Shown: piece after piece, positions 51,758-63,289 of the stretch
How positions within the stretch are numbered: position 1 is the first letter of the stretch
Layout of the letters: each line of letters opens with the position of its first letter
NCBI RefSeq assembly: GCF_022539505.1
Contig: NC_061510.1
Span: forward strand, 34,311,047 to 34,375,046
Reading direction: 5' to 3'
DNA: 64,000 bases
Source: Lolium rigidum
Taxonomy: Eukaryota > Streptophyta > Magnoliopsida > Poales > Poaceae
Program-made: the position numbers and the translations under genes
Notes under the pieces: generated by a model
Told to the model about the DNA's origin: nothing
Databases searched by the model: none
What the model saw: the letters and a program-made list of their open reading frames with translations, nothing else

Positions 51758-54127
51758 ATGTCGGCTAGGGGATTAGCGCACAATAACTTGTTTATATTTG
51801 GTGGCACAAATTATGATCTATGGAAAATTTATGTGCTTAATATTTTGCGGCGTATGTCCCCGAACATGGAGCGATTTCTTGACATGGGTTTTTCTTCTCC
51901 TAAGGATCCTCAAAATTTATCTCTTGAGGAGGAGAAAAACTCTTGTCTCGATGCTCTTGCTTCTCATGTGTTTTCCATTGTTGTGAGCAATGTAGTTACT
52001 TCTTCAATCATGCCTTTTGGGAGCACTCATGAATTATGGACAAAGCTTCAAGATAAATATGATGTGTCCAATATTATTGAGGATGATTGTATTGCTTCCA
52101 CTTCCGGTCGTGATGAGTTCTCATCTTCATCCACTTCACCGAAGTGTGGTAAGACACAAGGTAATGATATGGTGAGTGGTGATGAAAATTGCAATGTTGA
52201 TATTGAGCTTACTATTGATGATTCTTCATCTCTATCTCATTGCAATGCTTCATCTTTGGACTTAAACACATCTAGCACTAGAAATGATTTACATGCTTGT
52301 GTTGATAGTCCTTGCATATCATGTGTAAGGTGCTTGAATAAATCTAATGATGATATGCTTGCATTGTCTTGTGGCCATGATAAAAATGCTTCTATTTCCT
52401 CTAGTTGTTGTGTGTCTAACAATGTAGAGGAAACCAAAGATTCTATTGGTCAAGACAAGATCTTGAAAGGAGCCTCAAGTAACTCCTCATCTTTATCTCA
52501 CGGTCCTCATATATGCCTTATGGCCAAGGGTTCCACGGTACCTCCTACCATGGAACCTAATATGTCTCGTGGTGATAAGGATGAGGATGAATATGAAGAA
52601 GAGGATTGGGTTGTCTCTCTACGCGATAAGGGTAAGAGCGTATTCAAGGTTATTTGCAAAGATAAAATTGCTAGCACTCACTTCTTTGAAATCTTGACTA
52701 CCGCTATTGAGAGCCAAAAGCTTATTTGGATGCATGAGAACACCATTGATAAAAAGGGTGCTCTTGAACGAGAGTATGCCGATGATGTAGCATCATTAAA
52801 GAATGAACTTGAAGAAGAACAAACCATCAAGGAAGCTTTTGAGGAGACCTTTGCTCTAGAATTGTCTAGAGAAAAGGAAAACCATGATAGAGCTCTTGAG
52901 ATGGCAAATGAACTAAAGCTAAAAAATGATAAGCTTGTGTTTGTTAATGCTAAACTCCTTGAGGATTTTGAGCAACTCAAAAAGGGCTCAAGGGTCATTG
53001 AGAGTGCGCTCACCAAACTCACCGAGTCGCATGAGCAACTTAAAGCTTCTTATCTAAAAGAGCATGCCAACTTGCCTTCTCCTATTGCTATTGATAATGA
53101 TGCTTGTGCTACTAACTCTACTTCTTGTGAAGCATCTAGCTTGAAGGAGAATGTTGAGCTAAGGGCTCAACTTGATTTGCTAACTAGCATTTATGGGAAA
53201 TTGGAAGAAAATCATGGAAAGCTTTCTAGCTCCCATGAGGATCTTCTAGCCTCTCATGATAGGCTAAAGTTAGCTCATGAGGCTATAATATCTAAGGCAA
53301 CACCATGTGAGCCTCATGTGGGTACTAGCACTACTACTCAAAATGTTATATTGCCATGTGCTAGTCCTAGTAATTCATCCACTCATAATATTTCTAAATC
53401 TTGTGATGAATTATCTTCCTTGCCTTGTTGCCCTAACAATGAAGGTTCTACTTCCTCTAGTACTTGTGTTGTTACTAACCATGTAGAGGAAATCAAAGAG
53501 CTCAAGGCCCAAGTCTCTTCTTTGAAGAACGACTTGGTAAAGGGTCATGAAGGGAAATGCAAACTTGATAAGATGTTAAGTGTGCAACAATCCCCCTATG
53601 ACAAGAGTGGACTTGGATTCAACTCCAACAACAAGATCAAGTCCAAGAACAACAAGATTAAGAAGGGCCAATTACAAGTCAAAGACCCGGCCAAGATTGT
53701 TTGCTTCAAGTGCAAAATTGAAGGGAATCATGTTAGATCTTGCCCTTTGAAGAAGAAGCAAAAAGGGGAGCGGCCTCAAGCTCAAATTCATATTCAACCT
53801 CAATTTGAAGAAATGTCACTTCCCAAGAAGAATCAAGCCAATGCTCCCATTGTGGAGAAATCTAGTGAGAAGAAGGAGAAGAAAAGAACTTGCTACATAT
53901 GCCGCGAGAAGGGTCACATCTCCTCCTTTTGCACTACTGGTACCTCATCCAACTCTATCACCGTTGATGATGTTTATTCTCTTCGTAAGGATGAGGGTGG
54001 CAATGTGTTTGCAAAATTTGTTGGTGCTCAAAGTGGTGTCAAGAAAAGAACCATTTGGGTTGCCAAGCCTATTGTGACTAACCTCTTAGGACCCAACTTA
54101 GTTGGGGACCAACAATCCAAAACTTGA
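51758..54127 (+). CDS. gag: gag-like protein of element D
   Basis: The first ATG of the open frame is 51758 (MSARGLAHNNLFIFGGTNYD); the frame is open upstream into the primer-binding site but without an ATG. The 789 residues begin with the Copia gag region (NYDLWKIYVLNIL, STHELWTKLQDKYDVS). A Ser/Asp/Cys-rich stretch follows, then long coiled coils at about residues 330-470 and 490-540 (SLKNELEEEQTIKEAFEETF; SSHEDLLASHDRLKLAHEAI). Two CCHC zinc knuckles lie near the C-terminus: CFKCKIEGNHVRSC and CYICREKGHISSFC. It would bind and package element RNA. It is intact, much longer than usual Copia gags, and no protease follows, so gag would need cleavage in trans or none. Confidence 0.85.
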   Translation: MSARGLAHNNLFIFGGTNYDLWKIYVLNILRRMSPNMERFLDMGFSSPKDPQNLSLEEEKNSCLDALASHVFSIVVSNVVTSSIMPFGSTHELWTKLQDKYDVSNIIEDDCIASTSGRDEFSSSSTSPKCGKTQGNDMVSGDENCNVDIELTIDDSSSLSHCNASSLDLNTSSTRNDLHACVDSPCISCVRCLNKSNDDMLALSCGHDKNASISSSCCVSNNVEETKDSIGQDKILKGASSNSSSLSHGPHICLMAKGSTVPPTMEPNMSRGDKDEDEYEEEDWVVSLRDKGKSVFKVICKDKIASTHFFEILTTAIESQKLIWMHENTIDKKGALEREYADDVASLKNELEEEQTIKEAFEETFALELSREKENHDRALEMANELKLKNDKLVFVNAKLLEDFEQLKKGSRVIESALTKLTESHEQLKASYLKEHANLPSPIAIDNDACATNSTSCEASSLKENVELRAQLDLLTSIYGKLEENHGKLSSSHEDLLASHDRLKLAHEAIISKATPCEPHVGTSTTTQNVILPCASPSNSSTHNISKSCDELSSLPCCPNNEGSTSSSTCVVTNHVEEIKELKAQVSSLKNDLVKGHEGKCKLDKMLSVQQSPYDKSGLGFNSNNKIKSKNNKIKKGQLQVKDPAKIVCFKCKIEGNHVRSCPLKKKQKGERPQAQIHIQPQFEEMSLPKKNQANAPIVEKSSEKKEKKRTCYICREKGHISSFCTTGTSSNSITVDDVYSLRKDEGGNVFAKFVGAQSGVKKRTIWVAKPIVTNLLGPNLVGDQQSKT

Positions 54128-57100
54128 TCAATAGGTGCTTGTTGGAGGGCATTGGAGATTTGGCTACATCATTAAGAATTAAGGGATCTTCATCATTTAT
54201 ATTATATCAAGCCAAGTCTTTTGATTATCTTGCTACTATCATATATCCAATGTTCCTCCTTGCGGTAACATGTTCTCAACTCATTTATATTGAAAGTTAC
54301 TCGCCCCTTTGCATGTGTTAGTTTTGTTCCTAACATGTGTTTGTATATGTTGTGCTTCCTACTTGTTTTTCTTGAGAAATCAAGTCTATGTATGTTGGGT
54401 TGCACACCGTGTACTTGTGTTAGTGTTGGAGCCTCTTTGCATCTTCTTGTATCGTATATGGCTCTTATGAGAGATTAATGGACTATCCCGTTTTGGGGGA
54501 GTGATATTCCTTTGAGAATTTCATGACCCTTACAATGTGTGTACATGAGGAATATTACTTAGAATTGATATTGCAAGATTATCTAGTCTCTATGTGGTAT
54601 GTCATCTTCATGAGAAATTCAAATTCCAATGTCCATTAATATCTCTAGTTGGATCTTATTTGACTCTTGTGAAAATATATTATTTATCACATTAGGGGGG
54701 AGTAATAAGCTTTGTGCTTAGTACAAGCCTAGGAAATGTGAACATTTGAGGTTGTGTCACATAGAATTGATATTGTAAAATTATCTCTCATATGTGACAT
54801 GTTTTCTCAAACAAGCTCCAATTTGCTTAAATGGCTTCATTGCTAATATCTTTGTGGATCTTATTTGTGAAAGTTTTTCTTGGCATGGTTTTTCACAACG
54901 TGTCCCTCAATACATTTTTGGAAAACCATGTGCTTCAAGTCATACTATTAATTGCTTTGCATGTTGGTATGAATACTATTAATTGCTTTGCATGTTGGTA
55001 TGAATACTATTAATTGCCTTGCATGTTGGTATGACTAAATGAAGCTATCAAGAAACTATCTTTGCATGATGGTTAACTCTTATATTTTACCATATGCTTT
55101 TTTCGTTGTAAATATGATCTTATGTATACTTACAAACTACCACCGGGAAATATTTCCTAATACCTCTTGTCCTAGGACAATTGGTAATCAATTATGAGGT
55201 AGATACTTATTGATCATATCTACATTGGCTCTTGTATTTATATTGCCTTATTTATTGCCATGAATTTGTTGTGCTTTGACTCCCATGTGTCTTCCTTGCA
55301 TCTTATGGATCTAAGTTGTCTATTCAAACTTTCTTAGCATTGCTAGAAGATATAGGTAGCGTGATGATCCTAGTTTTGTGCATTTTGTATTCATATAAAA
55401 ATCCTAGATAATGCACCAAACTTGGGGGAGCTCTTCTATATTATTAGAATGCTTAACATCTCTTGATCTTTACCAAAAATTTGGTTTTGGGAGACATAAA
55501 ATTTTCTTTTTGGTACTTTGTGCCATCATAAAAAGTTTCGAGGGTTTGGTTTATTTGTTGGAACCTTGCTCTCTTGGGAGTTGGTTATCTCATTCTTTTG
55601 TGTTTAGGTTTAATTAGCTTCTTATAATGAGATAAGTCCTTGAAGTCAATCTTGTGTTGATTTGATTATTTGATATAATTTGGACAACCATTTTCTCTTG
55701 GTTAATTTGGTGTTTTGTCCAAATTGTATCTTCCTTTGGTTCTTGAAAGTATTGTGCATGCATATTTAATATATGTATATCTTATGGCATGTGTCACTTT
55801 CTTTGATCCAATATATAGGGTAAACTCCATCAAATCCTCATTTGGCTAAGATGTGCATGAAATTCAATTTCATATCTATATGCACATAGAATTGTGGAGT
55901 TTATCCTATATGTTGTAGTGTATCTAACTACTTTGGACCCAATTAGTTTGGGGACCATTTTGTACTTACCTTTGTGTTAGGTACAATGGATATGCATTGA
56001 ATGCTTGTCTCACTCTTGGAAAGAAGTGGTGACTCAATGGTAACTTGAGGCAAGCTAGGATGGTCAACGAACACATATCTACTACATCCACACCAATGCT
56101 ATCTTGGTAACAAGTATCTTCTCATGCATACTTTTCTTGTATCCAACCTTATGGTTGCATCTTGGCATGAATCTCTTGATTTGCAAATGTTGTGCTTCTT
56201 GCAAAAGTCTTAATGAAACCTCTTTATTGTGAATGTGAGTAATTTGAGATGAGTGTATTTGTTGGAAAGTATTTTAAATCATGCTCTTGATTCATCCATC
56301 CCAACTATGCCTATCTAGCAATTCTGTTGCATATCAATTCCTCAAGGCTCTCACATGTGCAATATAGATGAAAGTGCAAATTTAGGTACTTCTTTTGGTA
56401 TCCCCGTTTGTGATACTTGTTGCTTTTCTCAAATGCATCCCAACTATCTGCTATCCCTTGTTGATATTTGTGATGTATTTTAGTTGTTTGTGGTTGAAGT
56501 TCATGAATGTACAATAAGATAAAATTGAGCCTTTGGCCATGCTATTAAGCAAAAAATTCTTATTGGTATATTGCATGACTTCGTCTTGGAAATCATACTT
56601 TTTTTTGTATCTATTTTATGTGTGCATGTTTCTTTGAGGATAAATATCTTTGTGATATTGCCCACTTAGAGAAACTTATACACATAAGAGATGATACATA
56701 TCCTTTTTGATATCTTATTTATTTATTGCGTGTTGATTGGTCATGCTAAGCAATATAATTCATTGAAGACTACGCTGATGCTTTTTGCTCATCCTTGTAA
56801 TAGTCTTATAATATGCTTTATCATGCCTTTCACATATCCTCTTGGTTGAGCCTTTTTATTATGGTGCCTCTTACTTGTTGCTCAAGTATTTGTTTGTTAC
56901 AAGTGTTTAGCTTACTTTTCTATCTATGATCTATTACAAATGTTTGTGTTTTAAATGAGGGAGTGAGGATTCCATGTTATGCATATTGTATTCAAATGCA
57001 AAATTTTATTTTATGCATGTACCTTGGGGAGCTTCCTCATTTGATTTAGAACACTATCTTGTGGTGATCATTAGAGTTTTATTCACTTGGTATCTTTTGT

Positions 57101-57749
57101 TTTTGAATGATATTATGGGAGTTATGATTCCATGTTTGTGCACTTTATACTCCAATGCAAATTGTCTAGTTTTGTGCACAAACCTTGGGGAGCTTCCTCA
57201 TATTATTTAGAGCAATCTTCTTGATCTTATTATAATATCTATCTTTCTTTTGGTATCCTCCTTGTGGTTCATTTGGTTGCTTACTTCATTTGTTGAAGCT
57301 TCTTGACTTTGCTATCGTTTTGCAATCTTTCATCCTATCTATAGTGTGATTCCTTCCGAATATTCGTCATTGGATATGTGCATTTGATTCCACTCAAATA
57401 ATGAGAAATGCACACGCTATGGAGGAACTCTCACTATATTGGCCTTCTAAATTTATCACCCATTTCGGCAATTGGTGCCAATGGGGGAGAAGTTTGGAGG
57501 GTTTAAGGGAATTTGGTTATGTCTTTGCTTTGTGCTTAAGGATGTGCCTTTATTGCATTGCATCTTGTTGTTTTGCATAGTTGAATATTTAGAGGAAACT
57601 CCACTAGGCTTTGAATGCCAATATATGCAATGAAAGTCAAGATCATTCACACATGCATATATTATGGGGGAGTTTGCTCTATATATTCAACTTATTTGTT
57701 ACTTAAATTCCTTATATAAACCCTCTCAAACTGATTGTCATCAATTACC
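54128..57749 (+). other. non-coding internal region of element D
   Basis: AT-rich sequence with only short frames. Purine-tract motifs resembling the true polypurine tract recur at about 54494, 54693, 55421, 57023, 57185, 57482 and 57664. No pol motif is found in any frame. Confidence 0.7.
54943..55035 (+). repeat. 31-bp tandem repeat, three copies
   Basis: Units start at 54943, 54974 and 55005 (TACTATTAATTGC, TTGCATGTTGGTATGA). The first two are identical and the third has two changes. Confidence 0.85.
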
Positions 57750-57763
57750 AAAATGGGGGAGAT
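57750..57763 (+). other. polypurine tract of element D
   Basis: AAAATGGGGGAGAT directly before the 3' LTR. Confidence 0.8.
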
Positions 57764-60230
57764 TGAAAGTGCATGGAACCCCCATGTGTGGTTTTGGTAA
57801 TTAATGACAATCCCTATGGACTAATGTTTGCATTGAGTTATATTTGTAGGAGTTGTCCATAGGCAATTCTTGAACCATTTGTTGGTTTCAAGGTTGCAAT
57901 AAGAAGAAATTGATGAAGGACATCAAGTGTCAAGTATGTCTTGAAGATGAAGATGAAGTGAGCCCTCAAGTTACTTCAAGACATCAATATGATGAAGAAT
58001 GAAGAATGAAGTGCAAGTTCAAGATGAGCCAACTCGAAGAGTTCATAAGCTTGAAGCTTGCCATGGAGAAATGAAGTGCAAGTTCAAGATGAGCCATCTC
58101 GAAGAGATCCTTTGCTTGAGTCTTGCCATCCATATGGTGATCATGGATATGTGAAGATGCGCCAAAGAAGAAGCTCTCCCATGGTGGATTATGGGGGAGC
58201 AATCCACAAGACTTCGTCAAGCAAGCACAAGCAAGAAAGGCGTTCCATCTTGTTGAGGTCAAGATCGTCGTCATCGAGCTCAAGTGGAATGCGCAAGTAT
58301 AAGGTTTGCTCTTGATAGGGTTTCTTTCTCACCGGTCTCATAGTGTAGTTGGAGACCGGTTTATAGTTTAGTTGCCGTACTATCAAGAGGGCTCTCGAGT
58401 GAGTAACTCGATCGTATCGTTCGGAGAGAGCTCAAACCTTTGCACCCTTGCATCATCTTTCTTGGTTGTTATTTGGATCTTACTCATGTGATGTTTTAGA
58501 GCTTGTGCTTATTCTCATGACAAGCTCTAGTTCATCGAAAACGGTTTTTGCATAGATCACTTGTTGCGTTTTCGAGTTTGGTGATTTTCTCGGTTTCTCA
58601 TGTTGAGGTATTCCACCTCTAAAAATAGTAGAAAAACACCCCCCACTGATTTCCATATTTCCACTTTTTGTTGGGTAGCTTTTGTCGTTCCCTTTCCAAC
58701 AAAATTGGTTTCACCTAAATCCGAGTTTCCTAACTCAAATTATTGCATTTTCGAGGTTGGAGGTTTTATCGGTGTGTCTTTTGCTCCTGGCGGAAGTTCC
58801 GGCCTCTACAGCCGGAAGTTCCGCCCAGATGCTCCTTTCGTCAGCACCCACAGCGCCTTTCTTATTGCAGGTTTTATTCTCTGGCCGGAAGTTCCGGTGA
58901 AGCTAGCCGGAAGTTCCGGTCAGCGGAACTTCCGCCCAACTTCCGGACAAGTTCCGAAAGTCGGCGAAATGTGGCTCAGTATGTCCAGTATGGTTTTTCT
59001 GGAATTCCGGAACTTGGCCGGAACTTCCGGTCGCCGGAAGTTCCGCCCTAGTTCCGCCCCTATCTCTTTCTGACCAGGTCGTCTGCGCGGAATCTTCTCG
59101 GCGGAAGTTCCGGCCAACATGGCCGGTACTTCCGGTGCCACCCGGAACTTCCGGCCCTCCTGGCCGGAACTTCCGGTGTTACACAATTTCCTGCAACGGC
59201 TCGTTTTTTCGGGGGGGGGAGTATAAATACCCCCCTTCTTCCTCCTTGGCTGTAGCTTCTCTCACTCTCTCTCTCCTCCATTGTTGAACTAGAGAAGCTT
59301 GCACTATCTCTCAATCCCTCCATGATTCTTGCCCCCATTTGAGGGAAAAGAGAGAGGAGATCTAGATCTACACTTCTACCAATCAAATCCATCTCTTTGT
59401 GAGTGGAACTCTCTAGATCTTGATCTTGGTGTTCTTTGTGAGTGGACTTGAGCATCTTTGTGGTGTTCTTGCCATTGCATTTGGTGCATCGGTTTGAGTT
59501 CTCCACGGTGATTCGTGGTGGTGAAAGCAAGAAGGTTGTTACTCTTGGGTTCTTGGAACCCTAGACGGATTCCACGCCTTTGTGGCGATTTGTTGGGAGC
59601 CTCCAATTAAGTTGTGGATGTGTGCCCCAATCTTTGTGTAAGGCCCGGTTTCCGCCTCGAAGGAAATCCCTTAGTGGAACCGTGACCTAGGCCTTTGTGG
59701 CGAGGGTCACCGGAGATTTAGGTGAGGCGCCTTCGTGGCGTTCGGTGTGTGGTGTGAGTACCGCATCTTGGGGTGAGGCCTTTGTGGCGTTGGTGTGCAT
59801 CGAGCAACCACACCTCAAGGTGAGCCTCTTGTGGCGTTCGGGAGCACTAAGCAACCGCACCTCTCCACCGGAGATTAGCACTCGCAAGAGTGTGAACTCC
59901 GGGATAAATCATCGTCTCCCGCGTGCCTCGCTTATCTATATACCCGAGCTCTTTACTTATGCACTTTACCTTGTGATAGCCATCGTGCTTGAAGTTATAT
60001 ATATCTTGCTATCACATAAGTTGCTTGTCTTGCTTAGCATAAGTTGTTGGTGCACATAGGTGAACCATTGCTTAGAATAAGTTGTTGGTGCACATAGGTG
60101 AACCATAGTATATATGCTTTGGGCTTGACAAAGTAAACGATAGTTTTATTCCGCATTTGTTAAGCCCATCTCGTAAAAGTTTTAAATCGCCTATTCACCC
60201 TCCCCTCTCGGCGACATCCGTGTCCTTTCA
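57764..60230 (+). repeat. 3' LTR of element D
   Basis: Collinear with the 5' LTR except for a replacement near 59438 (five bases where the 5' LTR has about 70) and single-base changes. It has the same palindrome cluster (58790-59176) and TATA box (59222). Confidence 0.9.
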
Positions 60231-61554
60231 CGGTTAGCCCGCCAGCAATAAAAGAATTTTTTGGAGGCGGTGGAAAATAAAACGCCCCTTGGGTTGATTG
60301 AGGGGTAGCCAAGAAATGCGCCCGCCTAGAGATTTTATTCTTTTGAGGAGCCATCAAATAAAAACAGCATCCAGATACTGGTTTAAAATATAGCGCGACT
60401 TGATGTTCAAATAAAAATAGGGTTCGAGTCTTGATTTAGTCTACAGCGGCTAGTTGTAATTCAACTGTCTGAAAAAAATCAGAAATCCAGAAACAACGGC
60501 CATTTTGCACTGGAAACCGCCACCCATCGTTGCCCAATTGGGTTGTTTCGCTCCGGCTTATTCACTATAGCGGTGTGATAATATTCAGATGGTCTGACGG
60601 TGCATACAACAACTGCGAAAACAAGGGTAGCCCGCCGAAATTAGGAAAACCAATATATAGCAGATGCGGTAGATTATTCGGTTGCCGTTGCCGCTTAGAG
60701 GCGGTTTGGTTTTTTACACCGACTCCAATCTCTCCGGGATGTCCGTAGGGGCGTCCCGGAGATGTAAAGGCGAGCCGTATATCTAGCCAACTGTGTGTGC
60801 TCGGGCGGTCGATTATGTCACCAACTCCGAAGAATGGATTTTTGGAAGCGGTCCAAAGAAAATCCCGATCACAGGCGCACATCCGAGGCGTCCTGAAAAA
60901 CTGTCTGCAAAAAATCAGCAACTACCATCGGGAGACCGAATAGATAACCGTCATCGAACATGGTACTATGGTAGGGAACCTCCTCGGATGGCTGGATCTG
61001 TACTAGTGAATCATTCAGATTTTAGTTTCTAAGTTCGTGTTTTTTGCAGAGAAATATTTTTAAATTTTTTACTCTATCATTCTACTTAGTCTCGGCGGGA
61101 TACTACGCTTATTTTGGCACTATCCAGCTTGCTCCAGGCTTTTGATTTATGTTTTAGTATGCGAGGTTCACTTGCCAAGGCCACAGGCCCACAGCCATGT
61201 CACCTATGAGGTGGGCTTTCATTGTCCAATACAGTGCTAAACAATATAAACAGATCATTATAGCTCATGCCAAACAGTTAGCTCTAGATTCACTGGTTTG
61301 TGCAACAACAAACTCAAGAATTGCTGGTTTGCGCAATTTTCTCGTCCGAGGTATTTGAGTTTGTTTATATTTTTACTATCTCTGAACTTCTGTATACAAT
61401 CACCTGAAAACGACCATCTCAAAAATCTCAAATTATCTATTTTTTCTTATCAATTTTGATTCGTGACACTGGCTCATGCCCAACTGCCTCCAAATATAAT
61501 ATTCCAGACGGGTCGTGCTAAACCGCATCTAGTGGCCAGCCTTGGATAGGTGGT
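60231..61554. other. spacer between element D and the Harbinger element, no gene seen
   Basis: 60231-60365 resembles the left flank of D. A hairpin with 9-bp arms TCTCCGGGA/TCCCGGAGA lies at 60731-60762. An inverted-repeat end (GGTTTGTGCAACAACAAACT, GGTTTGCGCAATTTTCTCG) lies at 61258-61352. Short frames are not convincing. Confidence 0.5.
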
Positions 61555-61557
61555 TTA

Positions 61558-62892
61558 GGGCATCTCCAACGCCAGCGATCTAAATGGACGCGCTGGCCGT
61601 TTGTTTTGGTCCGTTTGGGTGGCCGCGCGGACACCCAGACAGCTGCCCGCGTCCACGCGGGCGCATCGCAAAAGTGAAGAAAATTAAAAAATGAAAATAT
61701 TTAAATCTAAACGTAGTTCATAAAACATATACCCTATTTTGAGCAAACTTGTACATATGTCCTATTTTGAGCAAATTTAACTATCAAAAGAAGTTCTCTA
61801 TATGAGCTTTAAAATTAAAAACAAATAAAAAAGCCTCTACTAATTTGACGAGGACGCGGTGGCCGCCGGTGCGCCGCCTAGTCCCTGTGGGCGTCGTCGC
61901 CGTCGGTGTCGACGACGTTCCCAGGCAGCGAGGCGCTGTTGTGGCTCGACCACGCCGAGGACTCCGCCCACGGAGACCACAGGGCCTCCTCCCAGGCGGA
62001 GTGCGGGTCCGGACCTGCCCGCTGCTCCGCCGCAGCAGCCCGGAGCTGCGCCTCCTCCCTGCGGCGCTGCTCCCTCTCCTGCCAGGCGAGGCGTCTAGCC
62101 TTCTGGCGCCTCTCCTCCTCCGCGCGGCGCGTGGCCTCCTGCCGCATCTGCTCCTCGCGGCGGAGCCTGACCTCCTCCTGCCGCCGCGCCGCTGCCTCCT
62201 CCGCGCGGGCCTGCTCGAGCAAGGCCCAGGCCTCGGCGTCGTCGACCTGCTGCCGGGCCTCCTCCTCCATTGCGTACGTGCGAATGGCCGCCGTGAGATG
62301 CGGCCACTTCGCCTCCTCCTCCGCCGCCGACAGCGCCAGAGCGGCGCCAAGGTCGGGGTCTTCTTCCGGGGACTCCGGCTTCGGCAGCAGCGGCGGCGCG
62401 GGTTGCGCCAATGCCGAGCCGCCGCGGGCGGCCTCTCCGATGTGGAGACTGCCACGGTTTCCTCCGGCCCGCAGCGCCGGCGGAGGACGGCGGCTGCTGC
62501 TAGCCTTGCCGTCGTTGGCGCCGGGCGCGAAGCGTCTCTTCGGGGCCATGGCGGCAGTTGCGCGTGCGTGCGGAACCGTCGTGTGGGGACTGGAGTGGGG
62601 ATGGACTGGACAGGGACAGATCCCTCCAGTCCACATTTAATATGACGAGGACGCGGTCACCGACAGGTGGGCCCGAGGGAGACGAGCAGGCGAGCATCCA
62701 GACGCGACCGGACACCGCGTGCCATCCGCGGCCACGCAAATTACCTAGCCCAGATTTGAGCCGGGTTTATGTCGTTCCGGACGCTGCGGCCATCCGCATT
62801 TGCGGTACGTGGCCGCGTTGGGCCGCGGATTTGTCCGCTTGGACCCATCCGAACGAGCGAGCTTGGGATGGGTCGCCGCGTTGGAGATGCCC
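61558..62892 (-). mobile_element. non-autonomous PIF/Harbinger element with ORF
   Basis: The terminal repeats are GGGCATCTCCAACG at 61558 and its complement CGTTGGAGATGCCC ending at 62892. The target duplication is TTA (61555-61557, 62893-62895). The 1335-bp element has no transposase but an intact minus-strand ORF (61878-62549). The ends match those of the broken Harbinger at 41210 in type, so an element of that kind could supply transposase. Confidence 0.85.
61878..62549 (-). CDS. coiled-coil protein of unknown function in Harbinger element
   Basis: The ATG at 62549 (MAPKRRFAPGANDGKASSSR) gives 223 residues; an upstream extension is open but enters the terminal region. The basic start with KRR may be a nuclear signal. 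A Pro/Ala-rich linker follows (PAPPLLPKPESPEEDPD), then a charged helix from about residue 75 to 180 rich in Glu, Arg and Ala (EEEARQQVDDAEAWALLEQA; REEQMRQEATRRAEEERRQK) that would form a coiled coil, and a TDGDDAHRD tail. No catalytic motif is seen. The plus strand also has a long GC-driven frame (61845-62645); I prefer the minus frame for its Met context and helix pattern. It could be an accessory DNA-binding factor or a captured gene. Confidence 0.5.
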   Translation of the reverse strand: MAPKRRFAPGANDGKASSSRRPPPALRAGGNRGSLHIGEAARGGSALAQPAPPLLPKPESPEEDPDLGAALALSAAEEEAKWPHLTAAIRTYAMEEEARQQVDDAEAWALLEQARAEEAAARRQEEVRLRREEQMRQEATRRAEEERRQKARRLAWQEREQRRREEAQLRAAAAEQRAGPDPHSAWEEALWSPWAESSAWSSHNSASLPGNVVDTDGDDAHRD

Positions 62893-62895
62893 TTA

Positions 62896-63289
62896 TATTA
62901 GTGATACAAGCGCACTGCTCTCATGCCAGCTTTCTTTTTTAGTCAGAATAATGATATTATGTGCAACGATATTGACCCCGCTTGTGGTTCAAGACAAGTT
63001 TATTTTTTAGAGAACATATGCTAAATTTGTCTTGGCTGAGATGCCATATATCTTTCCTTGTTACATAATGTTTTTTCGTTATGATATGGATGCCCTCAAT
63101 TATGGAATTAGAATAAACCAACTTGTTATGATGTGGATGCCGTTGATGCAAGCATGTTCGTAACACCAAGGCTAATAAAGAATAAACCCACTTGTTATAT
63201 GAGACTTAGTTTTTTCTTCACAAAATGTATGTGTGCAACCAGTTTATAGCATTAGTACAATGTAAATAAATCATACATATTTCTCCATA
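62896..63289. other. spacer, no gene seen
   Basis: AT-rich sequence with direct repeats of TTATGATRTGGATGCC (63078 and 63126) and AATAAACCMACTTGTTAT (63113 and 63182). No coding signal. Confidence 0.5.

Larger units (their letters stand above)
49166..60230 (+). mobile_element. element D: Sirevirus-like Copia, gag only
   Basis: LTRs 49166-51702 (2537 bp) and 57764-60230 (2467 bp) start TGAAAGTGCATGG and end CATCCGTATCCTTTCA. The primer-binding site TGGTATCAGAGC (51705-51716) matches initiator Met tRNA, as in Copia. The internal domain has one long gag-like gene (51758-54127) and 3.6 kb of non-coding DNA with many purine tracts; protease, integrase, RT and RNase H are absent. The 5-bp flanks (GTGTT, CGGTT) match at only three bases. 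The LTRs are very similar, so the insertion is recent. Sirevirus placement rests on the LTR palindromes, repeated purine tracts and coiled-coil gag (inference). Confidence 0.9.

Noticed and set aside
61845..62645. 266-residue plus-strand frame in the Harbinger element
   Set aside because: Its Arg/Leu/Pro composition is what a GC-rich complement of the Glu/Arg coiled-coil frame gives; it has no motif.
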